From: Sideroxydans sp.
GTDB taxonomy: Bacteria; Pseudomonadota; Gammaproteobacteria; Burkholderiales; Gallionellaceae
Direction: 5' to 3'
Length of the DNA: 64,000 nt
Assembly: GCA_016124455.1 (NCBI GenBank)
Contig: WGNQ01000012.1
Location: 1-64,000 of the forward strand
Part shown: piece after piece, positions 53,630 through 64,000 of the stretch
Numbering within the stretch: position 1 is the stretch's first letter
Layout of the letters: the number at the start of each line of letters is the position of its first letter
Made by a program: the position numbers and the translations under genes
Notes under the pieces: model-generated
What the model was told of the DNA's origin: nothing
The model's input: only the letters and a program-made list of their open reading frames with translations
Databases searched by the model: none

Positions 53630-54796
53630 ATGAACCAACGACTGACCAGGAATATCGTGATTGGCTTGCTGGTATTTGCCGGCGGCGGGGCCGGCACCTG
53701 GTGGCTGGTTACGCCGAAGCAGATGACGGCGACGGAACGCTACGTGACTGCTGCGGTAGAACATAGCGACATTTCACAGACGGTTTCGGCGAATGGCACA
53801 CTTAATCCGGTGGTGCTGGTAAGTGTGGGCAGCCAGGTCTCCGGCATCGTGAAAAAACTGTATGCCGATTACAACGACAAAGTGAAGGCCGGACAGGTAT
53901 TGCTGGAACTTGATCCCGCGTTGACTCGGGCGCAGCTTCAGCAGAGCGAAGCGACCCTGGCCAGCGCCAAGGCATCGCTGGACCTGGCGAAGGCCAACGA
54001 AATACGTAATCGTGGCTTGTATGCGAAGGAATATGTGACGCGCCAGGATCTCGATACCAGTGTGCAGGCACTCAAGGCCGCCGAGGCGCAGGTTGCGCTG
54101 GCTGCTGCCCAGGTGGCGCGTGACCGCACCAATTTCAACTACACCGTGATCCGTTCGCCGGTTTCCGGGGTGGTGGTGTCGCGCGAGGTGGATGTCGGGC
54201 AAACAGTTGCAGCAAGTTTCCAGACACCTACCTTGTTCAAGATTGCCCAGGACCTGAGCAAGATGCAGATCGATTCGAGTTATGCCGAAGCCGACGTGGG
54301 GAGCATACGCGTCGGCCAGCCGGCAACCTTCCGCGTCGATGCCTTTCCCGACCGGACGTTCCAGGGCGTGGTACGCCAGGTGCGCCTGAATCCGACTACC
54401 CAGCAGAACGTGGTGACTTACGACGTGGTCATTTCCGTCGAGAATCCTGAGCAGGTGTTGCTGCCCGGGATGACAGCCTATGTCAGCATCACGGTGGCCA
54501 AGCGCAAGGAAGCACTGCTGGTGCCGAATGCCGCGCTGCGCTTTCATCCGACGGAGACAGTGCAGCAGGCAAAGTCGCGCAGCGATGACGCGGCGCAACA
54601 GGACGGCGGCATTGCCGGCACCCTCTATGTGCTGCAGGACGGGCAGCCCAAGGCCGTGCATGTCGGCATCGGCATTTCAGACAGCCGCATGTCGGAAGTG
54701 CTGGGCAGCAACCTGAAGGCGGGCGACAAGGTCATCGTCAGCGACCGCCAGGCGGCCGGAACATCCGGCACGAACCGTCGCATGGGGCCGTTCTGA
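53630..54796 (+). CDS. macA: MacA-type periplasmic adaptor (membrane fusion protein)
   Basis: This 388-residue protein has an N-terminal membrane anchor (IVIGLLVFAGGGAGTWWL), a split lipoyl domain (VSVGSQVSGIVKKLYADYNDKVKAGQVLLELD and FNYTVIRSPVSGVVVSREVDVGQTV), a coiled-coil hairpin between them, and beta-barrel and membrane-proximal domains. It joins the TolC-like channel to the MacB-like transporter. AAGGA precedes the ATG. The substrate is unknown; MacAB-TolC systems export macrolides, peptides or haem-related compounds in other bacteria. Confidence 0.92.
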   Translation: MNQRLTRNIVIGLLVFAGGGAGTWWLVTPKQMTATERYVTAAVEHSDISQTVSANGTLNPVVLVSVGSQVSGIVKKLYADYNDKVKAGQVLLELDPALTRAQLQQSEATLASAKASLDLAKANEIRNRGLYAKEYVTRQDLDTSVQALKAAEAQVALAAAQVARDRTNFNYTVIRSPVSGVVVSREVDVGQTVAASFQTPTLFKIAQDLSKMQIDSSYAEADVGSIRVGQPATFRVDAFPDRTFQGVVRQVRLNPTTQQNVVTYDVVISVENPEQVLLPGMTAYVSITVAKRKEALLVPNAALRFHPTETVQQAKSRSDDAAQQDGGIAGTLYVLQDGQPKAVHVGIGISDSRMSEVLGSNLKAGDKVIVSDRQAAGTSGTNRRMGPF

Positions 54797-55539
54797 TGTC
54801 GGAGACGGCAGCCACAGCAGTAATGCCGGTCATCCGCATCGAGCATCTGTACAAGGAATACCTGACCGGCGCCGGCGCCGTGCCCGTGCTGCACGAGCTG
54901 GATGTCACCGTGATGCCGGGCGAATTCGTTGCCATCATGGGGCCTTCCGGTTCCGGTAAATCCACCTTCATGAATATCCTTGGCTGCCTTGATGTGGCGA
55001 CCCGCGGCAGCTATTGGCTGAATGGCCGCGACGTGAACCAGCAGAGCAGCGACGAACTCGCCCACCTGCGCAACCAGGTAATCGGTTTTGTGTTCCAGGG
55101 GTTTAATCTACTGCCACGCGCCAGCCTGGAAGACAATGTTGCGTTGCCATTGATCTATCGCGGGGTAAAACGTGCCGAGCGCCTTGCCCGCGCATATGAA
55201 ATGCTGGAGAAAGTCGGCCTGGGACAGTATCGTTATTCCCGCCCCAACCAGATATCCGGTGGCCAGCAACAACGTGTGGCGATTGCCCGCGCGCTGGTCA
55301 ACCAGCCCAAGCTGATATTGGCCGATGAACCCACCGGCAACCTCGATACCCACACCAGCCAGGAAATCATGGCGCTGTTCACCGAACTCAACCAGCGCGA
55401 CGGCATTACCGTGGTGCTGGTCACCCATGAGGCTGACATTGCTGGCTATGCGCAACGCCTGGTGCGATTGACCGACGGCAATATCGTATATGACGGCCCG
55501 GTCGAGCACGCTGCAGAACATCTGGAGTCGACTGCATGA
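54796..55539 (+). CDS. ABC transporter ATPase, MacB-type
   Basis: This 247-residue ATPase has Walker A GPSGSGKST, signature ISGGQQQRVAIARALV, Walker B LILADEPTGNLDTHTS and the H-loop VLVTHE. The LolD/MacB class is indicated by GCLDVATRGSYWLNGRDV. In E. coli MacB the ATPase and permease are one protein; here they are two genes overlapping by four bases. It drives conformational change of the permease rather than classical transport. Confidence 0.93.
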   Translation: MSETAATAVMPVIRIEHLYKEYLTGAGAVPVLHELDVTVMPGEFVAIMGPSGSGKSTFMNILGCLDVATRGSYWLNGRDVNQQSSDELAHLRNQVIGFVFQGFNLLPRASLEDNVALPLIYRGVKRAERLARAYEMLEKVGLGQYRYSRPNQISGGQQQRVAIARALVNQPKLILADEPTGNLDTHTSQEIMALFTELNQRDGITVVLVTHEADIAGYAQRLVRLTDGNIVYDGPVEHAAEHLESTA

Positions 55540-56756
55540 TAGGCGCGATGCTCAGCGAAGCCTGGCAGGCGATGCATGCAAACCGCATGCGCACGTTCCT
55601 CACCATGCTGGGGATGGTGATCGGCGTGGGCGCGGTCATCATGATGCTGGCCATCGGTCAGGGCGTGCAGCAGAAAGTGGCAGCCTCCATTGCATCCATG
55701 GGTAGCAACCTGTTCATTATCCTGTCCGGTTCCACTACCTCGGGCGGCGCGCGCATGGGAAGCGGGGCGGTGCCAACACTGACGGTGTCGGATGCGCAGG
55801 CACTGGAAGAATTGCCGGGGATTGCGGCAGTCGCGCCCGCCCAGCCGGGTACTGCACAGCTGGTTTATGGTCCCAACAACTGGAGTACACAGGTTTATGG
55901 CACTACGCCGAGTTATCTGACGGTACGTGACTGGACGATGGCCAGCGGCGCGAACTTCACCGATTCTGATGTGCGCTCTGCTACGCGCGTGGCACTGCTC
56001 GGGCAGACCGTGGTGCAGAACCTGTTCGGGAGTGAGGATCCGATAGGCAAGACCATACGCATCAAGAACAGCCCATATGTTGTACTCGGGGTGCTGGGCG
56101 CCAAGGGGCAGAGCCTGGACGGACGCGACCAGGACGACACTGTTATCGTCCCGGTTACCACTGCGCAGCGCAAATTGTTCGGCAGCCAGTTTGCCGGCTC
56201 GGTCAGGTTCATCATGGCACAGGCTGTATCGGCGGATGCAATGCCGGCAGCCGAGAAGGCCATGAATGAGTTGCTGCGCCAGCGCCACCATATACGCAAT
56301 GGCGAGGACGACGACTTTTCCGTGCGCAACCTTACCGCAATGGCGAATACCGCAGCGGAAACCACCCAGGTGCTGTCGTTGATGCTGGGCGCCATCGCTT
56401 CGATTTCACTGCTGGTCGGCGGTATCGGTATCATGAACATCATGCTGGTATCGGTGACCGAACGTACCCGGGAAATCGGCATTCGCATGGCCATCGGTGC
56501 GTGCGGCCGTGATGTGCTGCTGCAGTTCCTGCTCGAAGCCATCATTATTTCGATCATCGGCTGCTTCATCGGTGTGTTGCTTGGCATCGGGGGCGCACTG
56601 GTGGTGGAAAAGGTTACCGGTCTCGGGGTGGTGGTGACCGTGATGTCCATCGTGCTGGCGTTCAGTGTGGCGGCGGCAGTGGGGATATTCTTCGGCTGGT
56701 ACCCGGCGCGCAAGGCATCACGACTCAAGCCGATCGATGCCTTGCGGTTTCAATGA
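55536..56756 (+). CDS. ABC transporter permease, MacB-type
   Basis: This 406-residue membrane protein has an N-terminal helix (MRTFLTMLGMVIGVGAVIMML), a large periplasmic MacB_PCD domain (residues 45-260), and three C-terminal helices including GGIGIMNIMLVSVTERTREIGIRMAIGA, the FtsX-type signature. It is the permease for the preceding ATPase. The ending WYPARKASRLKPIDALRFQ is typical of this class. Confidence 0.94.
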   Translation: MIGAMLSEAWQAMHANRMRTFLTMLGMVIGVGAVIMMLAIGQGVQQKVAASIASMGSNLFIILSGSTTSGGARMGSGAVPTLTVSDAQALEELPGIAAVAPAQPGTAQLVYGPNNWSTQVYGTTPSYLTVRDWTMASGANFTDSDVRSATRVALLGQTVVQNLFGSEDPIGKTIRIKNSPYVVLGVLGAKGQSLDGRDQDDTVIVPVTTAQRKLFGSQFAGSVRFIMAQAVSADAMPAAEKAMNELLRQRHHIRNGEDDDFSVRNLTAMANTAAETTQVLSLMLGAIASISLLVGGIGIMNIMLVSVTERTREIGIRMAIGACGRDVLLQFLLEAIIISIIGCFIGVLLGIGGALVVEKVTGLGVVVTVMSIVLAFSVAAAVGIFFGWYPARKASRLKPIDALRFQ

Positions 56757-56893
56757 CTGAAAAAACAGGTGCGATTGGGGAACTGAAACGCCGGCAGCCG
56801 GCCTCAATATTCCCGGGATGCGGTGTGATAGTATTCCGCCTCGCTTGAGGTTCCGGGCCCGGCGGTCAGCCAGATTAATTTAGGAGGTCATCT

Positions 56894-57472
56894 ATGAAAA
56901 ATACTGCAAAATTGGCATTTCTGTGTGCTGTTGGACTAACCATGGGGGCGGCAGCAAGCACGGCTTCTGCGGCGGATACGTCATCCAAGGCGGCTCCCCA
57001 GAAGCCGGCAGTATCGAAGCCGGCCGGCCATTCTGGTGTGCGTGGAGCGCAGGACCATTGCGAATATGGTCCCGGCATGATGGGTGGTGGAGGTTATGGC
57101 CGCGGCATGATGGGCGGCGGGATGATGGAATCGCCGCGCATGGGCATGATACACATGCTGGACCTGAGCGATGAGCAGCGCGCCAAGATCAACAAGCTGT
57201 CTGACCAGCTGCAGCACGATAACTGGGCAACGATGGGCGCGATGATGGACGAAACAGCGAAGCTGCGCGATCTCTACGAAGCCGACAAGCGCGATCCGGC
57301 AGCGATCGGCAATGAATACCAGAAAATATTCGATCTGAAGCGCCAGATGATCGTGGCGATGCTGACTACCCAGAACAAGATCGAGGATTTGCTGACAGAT
57401 GCGCAGCGTGCGCAGCTGAAGGGCATGCGCCAGCAGATGGGCCAGATGTATGGCCATCCGATGATGCGCTGA
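56894..57472 (+). CDS. Spy/CpxP-like periplasmic protein, Met/Gly-rich
   Basis: This 192-residue protein has a signal peptide (KNTAKLAFLCAVGLTMGAAASTASA) and the two LTxxQ-type motifs of the Spy/CpxP family (LSDEQRAKINKLSDQL and LTDAQRAQLKGMRQQM). Between them lies a segment with many Met and Gly (PGMMGGGGYGRGMMGGGMM), which could bind metal such as copper. Such proteins are chaperones induced by envelope or metal stress. The TAGGAGG ribosome site is strong. It has its own promoter region and follows the efflux operon. Confidence 0.87.
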   Translation: MKNTAKLAFLCAVGLTMGAAASTASAADTSSKAAPQKPAVSKPAGHSGVRGAQDHCEYGPGMMGGGGYGRGMMGGGMMESPRMGMIHMLDLSDEQRAKINKLSDQLQHDNWATMGAMMDETAKLRDLYEADKRDPAAIGNEYQKIFDLKRQMIVAMLTTQNKIEDLLTDAQRAQLKGMRQQMGQMYGHPMMR

Positions 57473-57493
57473 AAAATGCCATGACTGCAGCGG

Positions 57494-57526
57494 GGCCGCC
57501 TCCTGAAAAGGGGGCGGCCTTTTTTA
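57494..57526 (+). terminator. Rho-independent terminator of the spy-like gene
   Basis: GGCCGCC and GGCGGCC pair around a 12-base loop and are followed by TTTTTT. The T-run reaches the hpnE stop on the other strand, so convergent transcription ends here. Confidence 0.85.
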
Positions 57527-58816
57527 TTCAGGCCGCTGCAGGAAAATGTTTTCGGCGCACTGCAGGCCGCTCATCACCGCGCCTTCCAGGGTGGCCGGAT
57601 AATCTCCCATGACGTAATCGCCGGCCAGAAAGATGCCGGGGAGCGGTGTGCGGGTGGCAGGACGGTCAAGCCCGGGCGTGCAGGAAAAAGTGGCGCGCTT
57701 CTCGGCGATGACCTGGTGCCATAGCGGGGATTCGGTTATGCCCAGCTGCTCACGAAGTTCCAGCACGACCTTTTGCGCCAGTTGCGCGTGTTCCAGTTCC
57801 TGGTGCCTGCCTTCGGCGCTGATCACGGCGGCAATCAGCCCATGCTGCCCGGCGATCTGCCCTTTGTCGAACAGCCACTGCGAGAAGCATTGATCGAGGC
57901 CCAGCATTGCCTGGGGCAGCTGCACCTGTTCCGGATATTGCAGGTAGATGGTGTAGATGGGCTGGAAGGAAAGCGCTTCGATCTGCGCGGCGACGGGGGC
58001 AAGCTGCGGTATATCGCGGCACAGGCGCGCAGCACTGGCCGGCGAGGCGGCGCAAACGACATGGCTGTGGCGCTGCGGGCCATGCGCCGTCAGCAGTTCG
58101 ATCGCATTGTCGTGCGGAATGATGGCCTCCACGCTGCAGGCCGTCAGCACCGTTCCCGCCCGCTGCCTGACGTATGCCGCCGCCCGTTCCGGAAACAGCG
58201 CGGAGAAGTCGATGCGCGGCAGCAGGATGTCGGAGTCGGTGCGCGTGCCGTTCAGGCTGTCGCGCAGTACGTTGAGCAGCACCTGTGCGGAGGCATGCGC
58301 TACCGGGGTATTCAGCGCGGAGATGCAGATCGGTTCCCACAGCAGGCGCACCAGCTCCTTGTCCTGTTTGTGGCGGCGCAACAGCTGGAGCGCCGTCATG
58401 TCGAGCGGCAGGGAAAAATGATTGCGGCGCATGCTCAGCATGAAGCGCGCGGCTGATAACCGCTGTGCGAGTGACAGGCCATGCGCGGTGAGCAGTCCGG
58501 CCAGCAGGTGCAGCGGGGCGGGCAGGCGTGGAGCCTGCAGTTCGAAATGCCGGTGCAGGGTCAGTTGCAGCGGCAGGCGCAGGAAATCCTGGCCGATATT
58601 GCCGCCGACCCGGGCGATGAGCTGCAGGGTATGGTGGTAGCAGCCGAGCAGGATGTGCTGGCCGTTATCAAGCCGGGTATCGTTGTGCGGTACACCGCGT
58701 GCACGTCCGCCGAGCTGCCTGGCGCTTTCATAGACGGTGACGGGGATGCCGCGTTGTGCCAGGGCGACGGCGGCCGCCATGCCGGCATAGCCGCCGCCGA
58801 TGACGGCGACGCTCAT
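57524..58816 (-). CDS. hpnE: Hydroxysqualene dehydroxylase HpnE
   Basis: This 430-residue FAD-dependent amine oxidase-like enzyme reduces hydroxysqualene to squalene. It begins with the dinucleotide-binding VAVIGGGYAGMAAAVALAQRGIPVTVYES and RARGVPHNDTRLDNGQHILLGCY. I use the ATG at 58816, which overlaps the hpnD stop (ATGA); a frame from 58852 extends into hpnD. It is the last step of the three-gene squalene route encoded here. Confidence 0.93.
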   Translation of the reverse strand: MSVAVIGGGYAGMAAAVALAQRGIPVTVYESARQLGGRARGVPHNDTRLDNGQHILLGCYHHTLQLIARVGGNIGQDFLRLPLQLTLHRHFELQAPRLPAPLHLLAGLLTAHGLSLAQRLSAARFMLSMRRNHFSLPLDMTALQLLRRHKQDKELVRLLWEPICISALNTPVAHASAQVLLNVLRDSLNGTRTDSDILLPRIDFSALFPERAAAYVRQRAGTVLTACSVEAIIPHDNAIELLTAHGPQRHSHVVCAASPASAARLCRDIPQLAPVAAQIEALSFQPIYTIYLQYPEQVQLPQAMLGLDQCFSQWLFDKGQIAGQHGLIAAVISAEGRHQELEHAQLAQKVVLELREQLGITESPLWHQVIAEKRATFSCTPGLDRPATRTPLPGIFLAGDYVMGDYPATLEGAVMSGLQCAENIFLQRPE

Positions 58817-59652
58817 TTGCTGTTCTGCCACCATGTCTTGTAGGCCAGCCACAGTTTGCGCACTGGCGTCAGCGATACGCGTTCCTTCAATACATGGCAG
58901 CCGCTGGCGACAATTGCGTCGAGCGTGGCGCGGTAGATAGCCGCCATGATCAGTCCGGTGCGCTGTGCCTTGCGGTCGATGGCCGGCAGTTGCTCAAATG
59001 CCTGCTGGTAGAAGCGCTGTGCGCGATCGACCTGGAACTGCATCAATTTCCGGAACTCTTCGGTTTCGTGCGCATTGAGGATGTCATTGCTGGTCACGCC
59101 GAATTGCTGCAGCTCGTCCTGCGGCAGGTAGATGCGCCCGCGTCGCGCGTCTTCGCCGACGTCGCGAATGATGTTGGTGAGCTGGAAGGCGATACCGAGA
59201 TCGTGCGCATATTTGAGCGTCTTGCGGTCGGTATAGCCGAAGATCTCGGCTGCCAGCAGCCCGACCACCGAGGCCACGCGGTAGCAATACAGTTGCAGCG
59301 ACTTGAAGTCCGGGTAGCTGTGCTGGTCGAGATCCATCTCCATGCCGTCGATGATTTCCAGCAGATGTTCCTGCGGCAGGTTGAACTGTTTGACCAGTGG
59401 CACCAGCGCCTGGCATACCGGGTGCTGCGGCGTACCGCCATAGATGGCGGCGGTTTCGCTGCGCCACCAGTTCAGCGTGGTGCGTGCCACGCCCGTATCC
59501 GAACATTCGTCCACCACATCGTCCACTTCGCGGCAGAAGGCATACAGCGCGGTGATCGCGCGGCGCTTGTCCCGGGGCAGGAACATGAAGCTGTAGTAGA
59601 AACTGGAGCCGCTGGCGGCGGCCTTGTCCTGGCAATACTGGTCGGGGGTCAC
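58813..59652 (-). CDS. hpnD: Presqualene diphosphate synthase HpnD
   Basis: This 279-residue isoprenoid condensing enzyme joins two farnesyl diphosphates. The two Asp-rich motifs are visible: ALYAFCREVDDVVDECSD and QLTNIIRDVGEDARRGRIYLP. It is a paralogue of the next gene, hpnC, and lies eight bases after it. In the HpnCDE route HpnD makes presqualene diphosphate, HpnC converts it to hydroxysqualene and HpnE finishes the squalene. Confidence 0.94.
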   Translation of the reverse strand: MTPDQYCQDKAAASGSSFYYSFMFLPRDKRRAITALYAFCREVDDVVDECSDTGVARTTLNWWRSETAAIYGGTPQHPVCQALVPLVKQFNLPQEHLLEIIDGMEMDLDQHSYPDFKSLQLYCYRVASVVGLLAAEIFGYTDRKTLKYAHDLGIAFQLTNIIRDVGEDARRGRIYLPQDELQQFGVTSNDILNAHETEEFRKLMQFQVDRAQRFYQQAFEQLPAIDRKAQRTGLIMAAIYRATLDAIVASGCHVLKERVSLTPVRKLWLAYKTWWQNSK

Positions 59653-59660
59653 AGTCGCTC

Positions 59661-60476
59661 TCAGAAAGTAAACGGGGCGGATTGGCCGAGCATGATAACC
59701 CAGTCGTGCAGGCGCAACACCGGCCGGCGTTCGAACATGTCGAAATTGACGGCTTGCAGCTTGCGCAGGATGCGGTTGCCGCCGGCGATGATCAGGCGCA
59801 TCTCGAGGCCGATGCGGCCGGTGAGGATGCTGCCGAGCGGCGCGCCGCGCCGCATCATCTCACGTGCACGCCTGACCTGGAAGCTCATCAGTTCGCGCCA
59901 TGCCGCATCGGCCTGTCCTTGCGCAATATGCTGCCCGGTCACGCCGTATTGCGCCATCTCGTCCTGCGGCAGGTAGATGCGGCCGATGGCGTAGTCCTTC
60001 CTGACGTCCTGCCAGAAATTGATCAGCTGCAGCGCAGTACAGATATCGTCGGAATAGGCAAGGTTCTGCGGCGTGGCTGCGCCGTACAGGTGCAACAGCA
60101 GGCGCCCCACAGGATTTGCCGAGCGGCGGCAGTAGTCCAGCAGTTCGTCGAAGTCGGCATAGCGTTTCTTTACCACGTCCTGCGAGAACGCATTCAGCAG
60201 GTCATGGAACAGCTGCAGCGGTAACTGGTAGGCGGCGACGATTTCCGCTACGTCGCGGAACAACGGTGTCTGCGGCATCTCGCCGGCGGCGATGCGATTC
60301 AGTTCAGTGCGGAAGCCGTCGAGCTGTGCCAGCCGCTGCTCGTTCGGCGCATCGCCTTCGTCGGCGAAGTCATCGGCCTGGCGTGCGAAGTGGTAGATGA
60401 TCTCGACCGGCCGGCGCAGCCGTTTCGGCAGCAGGATGGAGGCGACCGGGAAGTTTTCGTAGTGATCGACGGCCAT
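59661..60476 (-). CDS. hpnC: Hydroxysqualene synthase HpnC
   Basis: This 271-residue squalene/phytoene synthase family protein starts HYENFPVASILLPKRLRRPVEIIYHFARQADDFADEG, typical of HpnC. The second Asp motif region is QLINFWQDVRKDYAIGRIYLP. Its start overlaps the prmB stop by one base (TGATG). No squalene-hopene cyclase gene is in the window, so the end product (hopanoid or other) cannot be stated. Confidence 0.94.
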   Translation of the reverse strand: MAVDHYENFPVASILLPKRLRRPVEIIYHFARQADDFADEGDAPNEQRLAQLDGFRTELNRIAAGEMPQTPLFRDVAEIVAAYQLPLQLFHDLLNAFSQDVVKKRYADFDELLDYCRRSANPVGRLLLHLYGAATPQNLAYSDDICTALQLINFWQDVRKDYAIGRIYLPQDEMAQYGVTGQHIAQGQADAAWRELMSFQVRRAREMMRRGAPLGSILTGRIGLEMRLIIAGGNRILRKLQAVNFDMFERRPVLRLHDWVIMLGQSAPFTF

Positions 60477-61387
60477 CAGGGCTCGATGAGGTCTTCGCGG
60501 TGCAGCAGGAACACAAATTCGTCGCCGGCCGCCACGTCCAGCCAGGTGAACGGCAGCTCTGGATAGGCGGCTTCCAGCGCATCGCGGTTGTGGCCGATCT
60601 CGACCGCGAGCACGCCATCCGGTACCAGATGCGCAGCAGCATGCCGGAGAATTTCGCGCGTGGCGTCGAGGCCGTCGATGCCGCTGCCCAGCGCGAGTTC
60701 GGGCTCGTGCCGGTACTCGGCCGGCAATACGGCGACCGCAGCGGCATCGACATAGGGCGGGTTGCTGATGATCAGGTCGTACTGCCGCCCCGGCAACTGC
60801 GCGAACAGGTTGGACTCAACCAGGTGCACGCGATCCTGCAGACCATAGTCGGCCACATTGCGGTGCGCCACGGCCAGCGCATCGGGCGAGATATCCACCG
60901 CATCGACTACGGCATTGGGGAAGGCATGGGCAGCCAGAATGGCAAGACAGCCGCTGCCGGTGCACAGGTCGAGCACGCGGGTGACGCTTTCCGGATCGGC
61001 GACCCAGGGCACGAACTGGTCGCGCAGCAGTTCGGCGATGAACGAGCGCGGCACGATCACGCGTTCGTCGACATAGAAGCGGAAGTCGCCGAGCCAGGCC
61101 TCATGCGTCAGGTAGGCGGCGGGCACGCGTTTCTGCACACGCTGTTCGAGCATGCCGCGTAGTGCATCCTTTTCACCCTGGGTCAGCTGTGCGTCGAGGA
61201 ACGGTTCCAGTGTGTCCAGCGGCAGGTGCAGGGTATGCAGGATGAGGTAGGCCGCTTCGTCATAGGCGCTGGCCGAGCCATGCCCGAAACTCAGTCCGGC
61301 TTCGCTGAATGCGCTGACCGCAAAGCGCAGCCAGTCGCGCAGCGTATGCAGTGATTGTGCGGCTTCGGAGAAATCGTGGGTAGCCAT
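60476..61387 (-). CDS. prmB: Protein-glutamine methyltransferase PrmB (ribosomal protein L3)
   Basis: This 303-residue SAM enzyme methylates a glutamine of ribosomal protein L3. The SAM motif VLDLCTGSGCLAILAAHAFP and catalytic NPPYVD are intact. GDFRFYVDERVIVPRSFIAELL is of the PrmB rather than PrmC (release factor) kind. It lies between dapE and hpnC in one run. Confidence 0.92.
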   Translation of the reverse strand: MATHDFSEAAQSLHTLRDWLRFAVSAFSEAGLSFGHGSASAYDEAAYLILHTLHLPLDTLEPFLDAQLTQGEKDALRGMLEQRVQKRVPAAYLTHEAWLGDFRFYVDERVIVPRSFIAELLRDQFVPWVADPESVTRVLDLCTGSGCLAILAAHAFPNAVVDAVDISPDALAVAHRNVADYGLQDRVHLVESNLFAQLPGRQYDLIISNPPYVDAAAVAVLPAEYRHEPELALGSGIDGLDATREILRHAAAHLVPDGVLAVEIGHNRDALEAAYPELPFTWLDVAAGDEFVFLLHREDLIEP

Positions 61388-61391
61388 TTTG

Positions 61392-62879
<1,488 letters not shown>

Positions 62880-62883
<4 letters not shown>

Positions 62884-64000
62884 GTACCCTCGCCGGGAAT
62901 GTCGATGTTGAGTTTGATGCCCCCGAAATCGGCAGCCGGTGCCGCCGGTTTTGCCTCCGGCGTGGTGGTACCCGGTGTGGCGGCATAGGCCTTCATCTTC
63001 GCGCTCTGCGAGTAATCGATCAGCGACGACAGGTTGCTGGCCGAATCGGCGTTGCGCAAGGCTTCCTCCTTGCTTACCTGGCCGCTCTTGAAGAGCTTGT
63101 ACAGCGCCTGCTCGAAGGTCTGCGAGCCGGGCGAGACGCTCTGCTCGATGGCTTCGCGGATCTTTTCGATCTCGTCGTTCTTGATCATGTCGGCGATCAG
63201 CGAAGTGTTGAGCAGCACTTCCACAGCCGGCACCAGCTTGCCGTCGACGCCGCGCACCAGACGCTGCGAGATGACCGCACGCAGGCACATCGACAGGTCG
63301 GACAGTACGCTCTGGCGCGCATCGTAGGGGAAGAAATTAACGATGCGGTTGAGCGCGTGGTAGCTGTTGTTGGCGTGCAGCGTGGACAGGCAGAGGTGGC
63401 CGGTCTGGGCGAAGATCAGGGCGTGCCGCAGCGTGTCGCGATCGCGGATTTCCCCGATCATCAGCACGTCCGGCGCTTCGCGCATGGCGCTGACCAAGGC
63501 ATTGTCGTAGGAGATGGTGTCGGCACCGATCTCGCGCTGGTTGACGATGGACTTGTTGTGCTTGAACAGGTATTCGATCGGATCCTCGATGGTGAGGATG
63601 TGGCCGCTGGTCTGGGTGTTACGGTGCTCGATCATCGCCGCCAGCGTGGTGGACTTGCCGGAGCTGGTGGCGCCGACCACCAGCACCAGCCCGCGCTTCT
63701 CCATGATCAGGTTCTTCAGCACCAGCGGCAGATGCAGTTCCTCGACGTCGAGCACTTTGCCGCGCACGTGGCGGATGACGATGGCGATATCGCCACGCTG
63801 GCGGAAGATATTGACGCGGAAGTTGCCGGTGCCATTCTGGCGGAAGGAGAAATTCATCTCCATGTGTTGCTCGAACAGCGCAGTCTGTTCCGGCGTCATC
63901 ATTTCATAGGCGATGCGCTTGATGGTGTCGCTATCCAGGTTCTGCGCATTGACCGGCATCGAGACGCCCTCGATCTTGATGTTGATCGGCGCACCGACGG
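62880..64000 (-). CDS. pilU: Twitching motility ATPase PilU (5' end beyond the window)
   Basis: This is the hexameric pilus retraction ATPase of the PilT/PilU type, reading open to the window edge; about 373 codons are present. Walker A is VVGATSSGKSTT, the Asp box is LTIEDPIEYLFKH, and Walker B is PDVLMIGEIRDRDTLRHAL. The conserved GHLCLSTLHANNSYHALNRI follows. PilU rather than PilT is supported by the long C-terminal tail (about 50 residues past the core). The frame continues past an internal ATG at 63959 (VGAPINIKIEGVS before it), so the true start lies outside. pilT probably precedes it. Confidence 0.9.

Overview
The window looks like part of a betaproteobacterial chromosome of moderately high GC. 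An FlhDC-type flagellar regulon with sigma-28 (FliA), squalene genes hpnCDE, a PSRP/PEP-synthase pair and the gene content as a whole point to Betaproteobacteria, perhaps Nitrosomonadales (Gallionella/Sideroxydans/methylotroph-like). The genus cannot be fixed from the sequence alone.

Layout. (1) 1-3058: remnant of a type I restriction-modification operon on the minus strand (hsdM, rhuM, hsdS). hsdS is cut after about 125 codons by what looks like the end of an insertion sequence, and no hsdR is in the window. (2) 3059-3444: no gene recognised. (3) 3445-24818: flagellar export, motor, hook-length and filament genes, almost all on the minus strand: fliRQPONMLKJIHGF, divergent fliE, two PilZ/YcgR-type brakes, fhlB and a second fliK-like gene, fliTSD, flaG, fliC, then a GGDEF diguanylate cyclase. 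(4) 24943-27110: a NarL-type response regulator with its sensor kinase. (5) 27111-27682: a 572-base intergenic region holding the most unusual element here. Two tandem 88-base units each carry a consensus sigma-28 promoter followed by a short hairpin with a T-tract. Each hairpin loop shows UCCCCUUGC, complementary to the flhD ribosome-binding site just downstream. (6) 27683-46937: plus-strand regulon of flhDC, motAB, a haem-binding chemoreceptor, cheV-cheV-cheY-cheZ-cheA-cheR-cheB, flhB-flhA-flhF-flhG-fliA and a second stator pair motCD. (7) 46965-47765: flgN and flgM on the minus strand, flgM with its own sigma-28 promoter. (8) 48070-64000: a ParA-like ATPase, ppsR/ppsA, a TolC-MacA-MacB type efflux operon with a Spy-like periplasmic protein, then a minus-strand run of hpnE-hpnD-hpnC-prmB-dapE-arsC-like-pilU, the last running off the window.

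How it works together. FlhDC should switch on the export/basal-body genes and fliA. FliA (sigma-28) would then transcribe fliC, motAB, flgM, probably the chemoreceptor, and the two small hairpin RNAs upstream of flhD. FlgM holds FliA inactive until the hook is complete. If the hairpin RNAs pair with the flhD leader, late-stage FliA activity would repress flhD translation and close a negative feedback loop; this is an inference from sequence complementarity. The chemosensory part has unusual features: a CheB without a receiver domain, two CheV proteins and no CheW in the window, a CXXCH-bearing receptor, and an FlhG whose Walker A lysines are replaced.
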